Of a stretch of 64,000 nt of DNA, positions 1-6,536 are shown piece after piece. The notes beneath the pieces are model-generated. The model ran no database searches. It was not told where the DNA came from and worked only from the letters and a program-made list of their open reading frames with translations. Both the position numbers and the translations under genes were made by a program. Each line of letters opens with the position of its first letter. The first letter of the stretch is position 1. Location of the stretch: IMG/VR virus record IMGVR_UViG_3300048014_000353, positions 1 through 64,000 of that record; one strand, 5' to 3'. This stretch comes from a virus.

Positions 1-962
1 GCGGGGGCGACGAGGGGGGGCGCCGGCGCGCGCGTGCGCGTGACTTCGCCCGTCTCCGGATCGATGTGCTCGATCTCCACGCCGCCGTCGTCCTCGTCCT
101 CCTCCACCGCGTGCTTGCCCACGGGCGGAGGGGCGACCTTGCTGACCCCCGCCGGCGCCTTGGCCTCGCCGTAGAGCCCCATCATCCCGCCGAGGAGCGC
201 GTCGGCGCGCTTTGCCGCGAACATCGCGCGGAGGCCGGGGTCGTTCGACGCGCCCGTAAAGACCAGCTTCGCGACCGCAAAGGGGCGCTCCAACTCGTGG
301 GGAGCGTAGGAGGTGCGGACCCCGATCGAGCGGATGGCGCGGTTCCGAGCCTTGGTCTCGGCGTGGGAGACGATGTGCCGACGGAGCTCGCGAATCTGAG
401 CTTCGGGCGATCGGGGCTCGTAGCCACGGCTGCCGCCCCGCTTCCAGTTCGCGACCTTCTCCCGGTAGCGCGCCCAGAGTGACTCGATCTCGTCCGACCC
501 CTCGCGGAGGTCGAGTTCCTTGTGGTCGCCGATCTCGCGCGGCACCCCGTCGAAGTCCCGCACGTATCCCACCGCCCGGAACAGGCAGTAGCGAGGGTCA
601 CTCCCGTCGTCGACCCGCCCGCTCGCCCGCACGTCCCATGACACCCCTGCGGCGGCGGCGATGCGCTCGAGAGCGGTCTTGCTGAGGCCCAGCTGTCCGC
701 CCCCAGGGGCGTTGCCGTCGCCCGTGACCGGGTAGGTCTCGTGCTCGACGTCCAGGTACACCACCGACAGCGCGACCTCGCAGCCGTCCGGGAGCTTGCC
801 GCACGAGCGCATCGGGCTGACGAGGTGACACTCCGTCGCGGCGCGCGCGAGCATGTCGCTCACACGCGAGGCACTACGGTAGGTCCCGGAGAACGACGGG
901 CGAGCCTTCGCCAGCGCGGCGGTCTGGGTGTGCGGATTCGGTCCTTTGGAGTGTGCGCTCAT
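1..962 (-). CDS. Phage protein, possible ssDNA-annealing/recombination factor (3' end outside window)
   Basis: Open from an ATG at 962 to the window edge, about 320 codons, so the C-terminus is missing. The visible protein has a beta-rich N-terminal half (around residues 45-75), a middle part with YCLFRAVGYVRDFDG, and a helical stretch EAQIRELRRHIVSHAETKAR followed by NRAIRSIGVRTSY. A 'TKAxNRAIRxxG' helix is reminiscent of phage annealing proteins of the Rad52/ERF/RecT kind, but this is a resemblance and not a family assignment. The C-terminal part turns acidic (EEDEDDGG). A promoter (TTGCGC, 16 bp, TAGAAT) ends about 10 bases before the ATG, implying a leaderless or nearly leaderless mRNA; operator copy 1 lies just upstream of the -35. 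Confidence 0.6.
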   Translation of the reverse strand, partial: MSAHSKGPNPHTQTAALAKARPSFSGTYRSASRVSDMLARAATECHLVSPMRSCGKLPDGCEVALSVVYLDVEHETYPVTGDGNAPGGGQLGLSKTALERIAAAAGVSWDVRASGRVDDGSDPRYCLFRAVGYVRDFDGVPREIGDHKELDLREGSDEIESLWARYREKVANWKRGGSRGYEPRSPEAQIRELRRHIVSHAETKARNRAIRSIGVRTSYAPHELERPFAVAKLVFTGASNDPGLRAMFAAKRADALLGGMMGLYGEAKAPAGVSKVAPPPVGKHAVEEDEDDGGVEIEHIDPETGEVTRTRAPAPPLVAP

Positions 963-971
963 GATTCGTTG

Positions 972-1023
972 ATTCTAGCAAAGTTCAGACAGTGCGCAAC
1001 AAAAATGACTCGAAAAAGAGTCA
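972..1023 (-). promoter_or_regulatory. Promoter of the partial gene, with operator copy 1
   Basis: On the minus strand -35 TTGCGC (994-999), 16-bp spacer, -10 TAGAAT (972-977). The palindrome TGACTCGAAAAAGAGTCA (1006-1023) lies immediately upstream of the -35. The same TTGCGC-N16-TAGAxT core recurs at 63393-63420. Confidence 0.6.
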
Positions 1024-1044
1024 GACCGAACACGCGAACGCGGC

Positions 1045-1428
1045 TCACGTGCAGGAGTCGAGCGACGTCGGGGTGGGCCCAGCGACATGGACGATGCGGA
1101 GGCGCGCCGCCATCGCGGCGAGTCGCGCGGGGCTCGCGAGTCCGTCCTCCACGATCGCGACCTCCGCCTCAAGCCAGGAGAGCAGCGCGCGGAGATCCTC
1201 CGATCTCGGCCCGTGACGGGACCTCTCCGCCAAGTGCGCCTCGAGCTCGGTCCCGAAGCGCGCGACCGCCGACAGCGCGCTCGCGCGCACCACGCGGTAC
1301 GCCGTCCCGACTTCGGCCCCCTGGAGACGCTGCTCGGCAACGACCGCCACCGCTCCGAGCTTGACCGAAGCCTCGGACTGGAGAGCCGCAAGCCGACTCG
1401 AAATCGTTCCGCCTACCACGCTGCCCAC
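1045..1428 (-). CDS. Small helical protein of unknown function
   Basis: 127 residues from a GTG preceded by a GAAAGG ribosome-binding site. It is rich in Ala, Leu, Glu and Arg and is predicted all-helical (for example ERSRHGPRSEDLRALLSWLE). I recognise no family. It is the first gene behind the double-operator promoter at 1453-1500, so it is probably an early gene controlled by the element's repressor. The TGA is at 1045. Confidence 0.55.
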   Translation of the reverse strand: MGSVVGGTISSRLAALQSEASVKLGAVAVVAEQRLQGAEVGTAYRVVRASALSAVARFGTELEAHLAERSRHGPRSEDLRALLSWLEAEVAIVEDGLASPARLAAMAARLRIVHVAGPTPTSLDSCT

Positions 1429-1452
1429 CCTTTCGTCACGTCGGGAAAAAGC

Positions 1453-1500
1453 CGACTAGCGTACTAGTCGGACGCTAACGCTGACTCGCAAACGAGTCAA
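1453..1500 (-). promoter_or_regulatory. Repressible promoter with two operators (copies 2 and 3)
   Basis: Minus strand: -35 TTGACT (1495-1500), 17-bp spacer, -10 TAGCGT (1472-1477). Operator TGACTCGCAAACGAGTCA (1482-1499) fills the -35/spacer and CGACTAGCGTACTAGTCG (1453-1470, perfect 7-bp arms) follows the -10 over the expected start site. Bound repressor would block polymerase. Confidence 0.65.
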
Positions 1501-1536
1501 TGACGGAATGAGAAAGAGCGCGGACCTTGATCTAGA

Positions 1537-2034
1537 TCACGCTCTGACGATATGTATGACTTTGTCGTTACGTTCGTCGTTTCGAACGTAGGAGACGCCC
1601 GAGTCCTCAGAAACTTGCCGCGCTCGCGCGGCCGCCGTATCCACCGACACGTGCATGGTGCGCGCAAGCTCTTCGACCGTGAGCTGTCGGTCCCCGCAGT
1701 ACAAGCGCACGGCGAAGTCCGGAACGCAGATCGCCGCCGAGAGCGCTGCCTTGGTAACTTCCGGCTCGCAGCCGATCGTCGCCAAGTACCACTCGGCGAT
1801 TGCGTCGGCGCACCCCTTTACGACGGCCGCCCCGGGCCCGAAGTCGGCCACATAGAGTTTCCAGGTTGTTCCTGAGACGGCATGAAAGGTGCGATATGAT
1901 GGGATGGAACGTACATTCTCATTCCCAAATATGCCGCAGGCGATCCGGACGACACTCCGGGGCGTTCCCACCCGATAGCCGACCCTCTCGTAGATGCGCG
2001 CCACATGACCCTCAAGGCACGATCCCCCACCCAC
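1537..2034 (-). CDS. Possible degenerate ImmA/IrrE-like protein beside the repressor
   Basis: 165 residues from a GTG; the exact start is uncertain. The order of segments (AVVKGCADAIAEWYLATIG, then AALSAAICVPDFAVRLY, then a C-terminal helix-turn-helix-like LTVEELARTMHVSVDTAAAR) resembles DUF955/ImmA-type metallopeptidases, which often sit next to phage or ICE repressors and cleave them. The HExxH zinc motif is not present (ADAIAEW is at the corresponding place), so if the relation is real the enzyme is inactive. The resemblance is weak. It lies downstream of the repressor gene on the same strand. Confidence 0.5.
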   Translation of the reverse strand: MGGGSCLEGHVARIYERVGYRVGTPRSVVRIACGIFGNENVRSIPSYRTFHAVSGTTWKLYVADFGPGAAVVKGCADAIAEWYLATIGCEPEVTKAALSAAICVPDFAVRLYCGDRQLTVEELARTMHVSVDTAAARARQVSEDSGVSYVRNDERNDKVIHIVRA

Positions 2035-2153
2035 ATCACCCTCCCGCCCACACCATTCATCAACCAGCCGCGATGTGATCCGGCAAGCGTGTCAGGAATG
2101 ATCTTCGTGCGCAAGAGGTAGCTCTACTGACGCACGTCATCGCGCCGCGGCAT
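2035..2153. other. Intergenic 119 bp, nothing recognised
   Basis: Between the repressor gene stop (2154) and the next minus-strand gene. It is locally less GC-rich (CTCACCCACCCC tracts on the plus strand). I see no clear hairpin terminator, promoter or short ORF that I would defend. Confidence 0.4.
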
Positions 2154-2852
2154 TTAGCGTCTACGCGTGCGAATATGGCCCGATTTGCGTGACGATTTCT
2201 CTGCTCCCGTTTGCGTCTCCATCGGTTCGAGCTTGCTGGAGCGAGAAAGGTGCTCGCCGTGCTTCTCTTCCGAGCGCGCGGCGCCCTCGGGAGGGTTCGC
2301 CGCCGCGAGCTGCCGAAGGACGGGGGTTGTGGCCAGCGCCCGCTCATTTGTGGTGGGAGCATCTACGTTGATGTAGTCCATTGCCATAGCTTCGCCGTGG
2401 GATAGCAGAGTGAGCACGCGTGTCCATTGGACACGCGTGAGAGACACGTGGGTGTCGCGCGCGAGGGCGTAGGCCGCCGACAGTAACGGAGCGCTCGGCT
2501 TCGGAAGCTCGGCGAGCGCTTCCTGGAACGCGCGGGGGATAGCGCGAGATCCCGGGCTTGTGACCGTCGCGTCACCTTCCTCGAAGAGCAGCCACTCGAT
2601 GTTGAGCATCCCGACGCCGTCGGCGTCGGCCATCTCGCGCAGCGTGCGCATGACCGCGACGATCGAATTGACCCGCGGGTTGGGGTAGCGTCCGGAGATC
2701 CAATTCCCCATCCCCGTGGGGGAGCCCAGCCCGTACTTGGCGGCGGCGCCGGCGACCGAGCGTTGCGAGCGCCCCTTCAGTACGTTGTCGATGTACCAGC
2801 CGAGTCTCTTCGGAATGGTGTCGAGGCCGGGGGGCGGAGTCGGTCGCTTCAT
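2154..2852 (-). CDS. XRE-type transcriptional repressor (CI-like), candidate immunity repressor
   Basis: 232 residues. Residues about 12-75 look like an XRE/lambda-repressor-type HTH (GWYIDNVLKGRSQRSVAGAA followed by GMGNWISGRYPNPRVNSIVA). The remainder has no LexA-type Ser/Lys peptidase motif that I can see, and the C-terminus is very basic (RKSGHIRTRRR). It is divergent from the small Cro-like gene at 2949, with three operator copies in the 96 bp between them, the layout of a lysogeny switch. The promoter on the minus strand (TTGACG, 17 bp, GATGGT) ends 6 bases before the ATG, so the message would be leaderless. It is the best candidate for the protein binding all YGACTMG-N4-CKAGTCR sites. 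Confidence 0.7.
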   Translation of the reverse strand: MKRPTPPPGLDTIPKRLGWYIDNVLKGRSQRSVAGAAAKYGLGSPTGMGNWISGRYPNPRVNSIVAVMRTLREMADADGVGMLNIEWLLFEEGDATVTSPGSRAIPRAFQEALAELPKPSAPLLSAAYALARDTHVSLTRVQWTRVLTLLSHGEAMAMDYINVDAPTTNERALATTPVLRQLAAANPPEGAARSEEKHGEHLSRSSKLEPMETQTGAEKSSRKSGHIRTRRR

Positions 2853-2948
2853 GTGTCGACCATCGGCGTGACTCGGGTACGCGTCAACGGCTCTCGCGTA
2901 TCGCGGTTGACTCGCAAACGAGTCGCGACTAGGGTGCTAGTCAGCAAC
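2853..2948. promoter_or_regulatory. Divergent promoter region with three operators: candidate lysis-lysogeny switch
   Basis: Operator copies: 2869-2886 (TGACTCGGGTACGCGTCA), 2908-2925 (TGACTCGCAAACGAGTCG) and 2926-2943 (CGACTAGGGTGCTAGTCA). Leftward promoter: -35 TTGACG (2882-2887), 17 bp, -10 GATGGT (2859-2864). Rightward promoter: -35 TTGACT (2907-2912), 17 bp, -10 TAGGGT (2930-2935). The first copy overlaps the leftward promoter; the second and third lie across the spacer and -10 of the rightward promoter. Confidence 0.7.
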
Positions 2949-3263
2949 GTGGCCAAGCGGACAAGTGCAGATGGGCAGGACATCGGACGTCGCATCGAGC
3001 GGCTCGTGGCGATGGCCGAGCCGGCGCTGTCGTGGCGCGAGCTCGACCGCCTCGCCGGGCTGAGCGCGAGCCACTCGCGGGCGATTCGAGCCGAGGGATG
3101 GAGGCCGGAGGCCGGAACGTTGGCGGTCATTGCAGGCGTGTTTGGAGTGACAATGGACTGGCTTTTCTCGGGGAATGGAGAAGAGCCGGCGCCCGACGCG
3201 GTATCGGTGGCGGTCGCGAAGGCGCGCGCCGACAAGTCGCAAACGGAGGCGCGTCGCTCATGA
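2949..3263 (+). CDS. Small XRE-family DNA-binding protein, Cro-like
   Basis: 104 residues from GTG 2949, chosen because the rightward promoter -10 ends at 2935; the frame is open further upstream but that part would precede the transcription start. Residues about 10-75 form an HTH domain (RRIERLVAMAEPALSWRELD, LAGLSASHSRAIRAEG, ending VFGVTMDWLFSGNGEE), the usual Xre/Cro ending. The C-terminus is a short charged tail. Opposite orientation to the larger repressor and sharing its operators, it plays the position of Cro. Confidence 0.7.
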   Translation: MAKRTSADGQDIGRRIERLVAMAEPALSWRELDRLAGLSASHSRAIRAEGWRPEAGTLAVIAGVFGVTMDWLFSGNGEEPAPDAVSVAVAKARADKSQTEARRS

Positions 3264-3501
3264 CCCTCATGAGCGTGAGCGTGGACCACTTCGCTAAGTT
3301 CGCAAGTCGGGCACATCAGAATTCTCTGGACTCGAAGCCAGCGCCGAGGGTGAATCCCACTCTCCCCCCCCGAGGGGCCCAGCGTTCGGCGTTGGCTTCG
3401 AGGCCTGAGCGCTACCGCTTTTGCGGACGACTCGGATACGCGTCGCCGGTTTCGGCGCATGACGCGTATCCGAGTCGCGTCCCAGGCGAGGGGGTCCGTT
3501 C
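3264..3501. promoter_or_regulatory. Non-coding stretch with two operators forming a long inverted repeat upstream of xis
   Basis: No convincing gene. It contains operator copies 7 (3428-3445, CGACTCGGATACGCGTCG) and 8 (3460-3477, TGACGCGTATCCGAGTCG). Each is an imperfect palindrome, and the two are reverse complements of each other over 17 bases, so they can also pair as a 17-bp stem with a loop of about 15 nt. The region precedes the xis/int genes and probably controls them or ends transcription from the cro side. I could not assign a convincing -10. Confidence 0.5.
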
Positions 3502-3987
3502 ATGAGCGATTTGCCGAAAGTCGCCCCCGCGGTCATGAAAACCGAGGCGGCGGCCGCCTACTGCTCGATGACGGAGACCGGTCTGCGGAAGGCCAGAGAG
3601 CGCGGGTACGTCCGCGGGGCGCGCCGGGGGGGGAAAGGTCACCTCGTCTTCCGAAAAGAAGACCTCGATGCGTTTCTGAACGGAGAGTCCAATGGCCGAA
3701 TGGGTGAAGCGGTGGGGGTACGAGGTCTCGGCCAAGAGGGTACGGGAGGGGATCTACCGGCTCCGCAGCGGCGGCTATCTCGTACGCGGTCGGCTGACGA
3801 ACGAGGAGACGGGTCGTCGCAAGACGGTGATCAAGGCCTTGCCGGACGCAAGCCTCGCCGAGGCGACGGGCTACCGCGTCGAGGCGATGTCGGTCGTTCG
3901 CGAACGGGTGCGGGGGACGCAGCCGGAGACGATGCGGCTCGACGCGTACGCGACATCGCTCTTCGAGCGCAAGGTCAAGAACGGTGA
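3502..3987 (+). CDS. Excisionase-like MerR-type HTH protein
   Basis: The first 65 residues make a typical small Xis/MerR-like winged helix: MKTEAAAAYCSMTETGLRKA, a basic stretch, then HLVFRKEDLDAFLNGES. Such proteins bend attP/attR DNA and direct the integrase to excise. The frame stays open for another 95 codons inside the integrase gene to a stop at 3987; the extra part (QRRLSRTRSADERGDG) looks like out-of-frame integrase sequence, so either the protein carries an unstructured tail or a frameshift has removed the original stop. Directly upstream of int. Confidence 0.65.
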   Translation: MSDLPKVAPAVMKTEAAAAYCSMTETGLRKARERGYVRGARRGGKGHLVFRKEDLDAFLNGESNGRMGEAVGVRGLGQEGTGGDLPAPQRRLSRTRSADERGDGSSQDGDQGLAGRKPRRGDGLPRRGDVGRSRTGAGDAAGDDAARRVRDIALRAQGQER

Positions 3988-5041
3988 CCTGAAGAGCGCC
4001 AAGTCCATTGAGCGCTGGGAGGATACGCTCACCCAGCACCTGTTCCCCGCGCTCGGTCGGCATCTCATTCACGAGCTTCGCTACGCCCACATCGAGAAGG
4101 CCAAGGACGGTTGGGCGCGACGCATGAACGCGGACCCCAAGAAGATCCGGATGTACATCGACTCCCGCGGCAAGGAGCGGAAGGGTAGGGAGCGCATCTC
4201 GCCACGGACCGCCAACGGGTGGCTCTCGATCCTCCGGGTCATCACCAAGCAGATGACCGCCGAGTACGAGCTCGGCGTCGACCCGGCCGCCGCGGTCCGT
4301 GACTTCGACACGTCGACGTCGCCCACCTACACCGACGAGGAGCCGAACTCGCTCCTTCCCAACGTCGCGCACGACTTCCTCGCCACGATGAAGCGGGAGC
4401 ACCCCGGGCACTACGCGATGACCCTCGTCGGGTTTCTCACCGGGCTGCGCCCCTCGTCGCTCCGCCCCCTCCGTCGGAAGGAGGACGTGCTCTGGGACGA
4501 GAACGCGATCCTCGTCCGCCGGTCGAACGCGATGGGCAATGCCATCATGGAGAAGACGAAGACCGGAAAGCGTCAGCGCATCGAGCTGCCGCCGCACGTG
4601 CTCGAAGTCCTCCGGTGGCACCTCGATCGCCTGGACGACGCAGCCGCGCGCAAGAACGCGACCGCGACTGACCGGGCGATGGCGGAGAGCGCCTACCTGT
4701 TCCCGAGCGAGACCGGCGGGATGCGATCGCGCTCTGTGCTCGACAAGCCGTTCCGGTCGGTCGCAACCGCGCTCGACCTGAAGTTCAAGGTGACCCCCAA
4801 GGGGATGCGCCGCACGTTCCAAGATCTCGCGCGCGCCGCCGGCGTCGCCGACCTCGTCACGCGCTCCATCAGCGGTCACGCCACCGAGACCATGCAGCAG
4901 CACTACTCGACCGTCGCCGCCGACGAGATGCGGAACGGCATCGGGAAGATTCTGACCCTCGCTCTTGGCCCAAAAACGGGGTCCACAAAGGGTGCGAACG
5001 GGGGTGCGAAGAATTCGGAGACCACGAACGATGAAGCCTAA
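3692..5041 (+). CDS. int: Tyrosine recombinase (phage integrase)
   Basis: 449 residues. The N-terminus has an arm-type DNA-binding domain (residues about 1-60), then a SAM-like core-binding domain (about 85-200), then the catalytic domain. Catalytic residues visible: Arg in TGLRPSSLRPLR, Lys in EKTKTGKRQR, the box II segment TPKGMRRTFQDL (Lys in place of the usual His, Arg kept), His in SGHATETMQQHYS and the nucleophile Tyr in the same segment. It integrates the element into a tRNA-Gly gene: the gene ends 7 bases before a tRNA-Gly 3' fragment, and two arm-like repeats lie inside its own 3' end. Preceded by xis. Confidence 0.92.
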   Translation: MAEWVKRWGYEVSAKRVREGIYRLRSGGYLVRGRLTNEETGRRKTVIKALPDASLAEATGYRVEAMSVVRERVRGTQPETMRLDAYATSLFERKVKNGDLKSAKSIERWEDTLTQHLFPALGRHLIHELRYAHIEKAKDGWARRMNADPKKIRMYIDSRGKERKGRERISPRTANGWLSILRVITKQMTAEYELGVDPAAAVRDFDTSTSPTYTDEEPNSLLPNVAHDFLATMKREHPGHYAMTLVGFLTGLRPSSLRPLRRKEDVLWDENAILVRRSNAMGNAIMEKTKTGKRQRIELPPHVLEVLRWHLDRLDDAAARKNATATDRAMAESAYLFPSETGGMRSRSVLDKPFRSVATALDLKFKVTPKGMRRTFQDLARAAGVADLVTRSISGHATETMQQHYSTVAADEMRNGIGKILTLALGPKTGSTKGANGGAKNSETTNDEA

Positions 5042-5206
5042 AACAAGAGCGGGAGAAGGGATTCGAACCCTCGACGTCCACCTTGGCAAGGTGGCACTAG
5101 ACAACGGAACACTGGGAAAATCGCGGGAAAGCTCACGAAAGGAGCGACCAGGAGACCCCCAAAGTGACCCAGAGAGACGGGTCAGGGGTGCGATCAGGGG
5201 TGCGAA
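4990..5206. other. Attachment site attP with paired arm-type repeats
   Basis: Core: a 3' fragment of tRNA-Gly(GCC) at 5048-5095. Flanks: direct repeats GGGTGCGAA at 4990-4998 and GGGGTGCGAA at 5001-5010 on the left (about 12 bp apart), and GGGGTGCGA at 5185-5193 and GGGGTGCGAA at 5197-5206 on the right (12 bp apart), all in one orientation. Such paired repeats on both sides of a core are what integrase arm-binding sites of an attP look like. Having them on both sides argues against attL/attR, where the two arms are separated. Confidence 0.7.
5048..5095 (-). tRNA. 3' fragment of tRNA-Gly(GCC), the attachment core (not a functional tRNA)
   Basis: On the minus strand: anticodon arm CCACC-TTGCCAA-GGTGG (anticodon GCC), variable bases ACGTC, T arm GAGGG-TTCGAAT-CCCTT and the acceptor strand CTCCCGC. 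No D arm or 5' acceptor strand follows, so it is a partial copy that restores a chromosomal tRNA-Gly gene after integration. Confidence 0.85.
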
Positions 5207-5263
5207 GGTGGGTACCGCTCGTGCCGCTGGAAGCCGGCTCCGGACGCCCTTTCGGGGAGTCCC

Positions 5264-5503
5264 GTGTCCGCCGCCTACATCGTCGCCGCAGTGCTCGCGT
5301 GCGCGGCGTTCGGGTGCACCGAGACCGTCGTGGTGTCGGCGGACGGGGATGCGATCGGCGCGTACTGCGAGGAGTGGAACGGGCCTACCCCCGTGGATTG
5401 TCTCCGCACATGTACGGACGGGTTCCGGGTGCTGAAGGTTGCGATCGGGAGGGGGCCGAGTCCCCAGGTCTTGCGGTGCCTGGGGGATGGGGGCGCCAGG
5501 TGA
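5264..5503 (+). CDS. Small predicted lipoprotein
   Basis: 79 residues from a GTG. It has a hydrophobic signal segment (residues 2-17, AAYIVAAVLACAAFGC) ending in a lipobox with Cys18, then a short cysteine-containing domain (CEEWN, DCLRTCTDGF). It is probably exported and anchored. Its TGA overlaps the GTG of the next gene, so the two are translationally coupled. Small lipoproteins near phage att sites are often lysogenic-conversion or exclusion proteins, but nothing specific is visible here. Confidence 0.6.
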   Translation: MSAAYIVAAVLACAAFGCTETVVVSADGDAIGAYCEEWNGPTPVDCLRTCTDGFRVLKVAIGRGPSPQVLRCLGDGGAR

Positions 5504-6222
5504 GCCCCGTCGCTCGCCTCGCGACTCTGCGCGAGCGGCCAATCCTCTTCAGCGCGTCGATGGTGAGAGCCATCCGCGCCGGGACCAAGACGCAGACCCG
5601 ACGGATCGTTCGCGACCAGGCCTCCGTCTCCGACGTTGCGGGCGGGGGTCTCGAGCCGACCGTCTGGTGGCCGCGCGACGGAGACCTCTTGCTGCCGTGC
5701 CCCTACGGGGCGTCCGGCGATCGACTCTGGGTGAAGGAGGCGCACGCCTTCCTCGACGGCGACTTCCGCCCCACGACGATGACGGACCGGGGCCACGTGC
5801 AGGTCAGCTACCGCGCCGACCACGCCGACCCCGTCCACGGGGACGGACCCGACAAGCTCCGCTGGCGCCCATCCATCTACATGCCCCGATGGGCTTCGCG
5901 TTTCACGCTCGAAGTCACCGACGTCCGCGTCGAGCGGCTTCAGGAGATCACGGAGGAGGACGCCCGAGCGGAGGGGGTCGCGCCCCGCGTCTTCGAGTCC
6001 TGGACGTGGTGCAACCGCGCACGCAAGCAGACCTTCGAGACGTTCGTGCCCGAGTGCGGTGACCCGGGTGCCGAGCTCCTCTACCACGACCGCCGGGAGA
6101 CCCGCTCGGCTCGGGAAGGTTTCTACTCGCTCTGGGAGACGATCAACGGCGAGCGCGCGTCTTGGGCGTCCAATCCGTGGGTGTGGGTCGTCTCGTTCAC
6201 GCGGATGGGGACGTCGCAGTGA
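5500..6222 (+). CDS. ASCH/PUA-like domain phage protein
   Basis: 240 residues from GTG 5500, which overlaps the preceding stop (GTGA). The opening RPILFSASMVRAIRAGTKTQ-TRRIV, the segment DRLWVKEAHAF and the close NPWVWVVSF are typical of a large group of phage proteins with an ASCH-like (PUA-fold) nucleic-acid-binding module. RWRPSIYMPRWASR is also characteristic. The biochemical role of this group is unknown to me; RNA or modified-base binding is plausible given the RNA ligase two genes downstream. Confidence 0.6.
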   Translation: MSPVARLATLRERPILFSASMVRAIRAGTKTQTRRIVRDQASVSDVAGGGLEPTVWWPRDGDLLLPCPYGASGDRLWVKEAHAFLDGDFRPTTMTDRGHVQVSYRADHADPVHGDGPDKLRWRPSIYMPRWASRFTLEVTDVRVERLQEITEEDARAEGVAPRVFESWTWCNRARKQTFETFVPECGDPGAELLYHDRRETRSAREGFYSLWETINGERASWASNPWVWVVSFTRMGTSQ

Positions 6223-6518
6223 GCGGCCTTCCGATCGCGTGGGAGATGCTCCGCCGGGAGGTGAACGGACTCCCCGGCTTCGTGGGCCAGCCCGGGGTTC
6301 GGGATCCGGATGGCCTCTGCGAGGCCTTCGACGGAGCCGGGTACGACGGCACCGGAAACTGCGACTCGGACGGGCACTACCTCTGCGTCGAGTGCTCACA
6401 CCTTTCGCCCGAGGCGCCCCGGTTCGAGGAGAACTACGGCCGCGCGGGGTCGGGCCGACCGGTCGGCCCTGGATCGAAAATGCGCGCGCGTGGGCCGCGA
6501 GCGTCCATGCGCGCGTGA
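6219..6518 (+). CDS. Conserved phage-type protein with cysteine cluster
   Basis: 99 residues from GTG 6219, overlapping the stop of the ASCH-like gene. It contains LCEAFDGAGYDGTGNCDSDG followed by HYLCVECSHLS, four cysteines that could bind one zinc ion, then a basic tail. No family recognised. It lies between the ASCH-like protein and the RNA ligase on the same transcript. Confidence 0.55.
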   Translation: MSGLPIAWEMLRREVNGLPGFVGQPGVRDPDGLCEAFDGAGYDGTGNCDSDGHYLCVECSHLSPEAPRFEENYGRAGSGRPVGPGSKMRARGPRASMRA

Positions 6519-6536
6519 CGGGGAAGGAGGCGGTCG

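Noticed and set aside
3316-3365. tRNA-Ser-like 3' half (CTGG-ACTCGAAG-CCAG followed by GAGGGTGAATCCC)
   Set aside because: The anticodon-like loop is suggestive but there is no T-loop TTCRA, no D arm and no acceptor pairing; I could not fold it as a tRNA or tie it to the attachment site.
5048-5095. attL or attR of an integrated prophage
   Set aside because: Arm repeats, operators and phage-type genes occur on both sides, so the site is attP.
5164-5183. Palindrome TGACCC-N8-GGGTCA as another operator
   Set aside because: The half-site differs (ACCC instead of ACTMG) and the spacer is longer; it is isolated.
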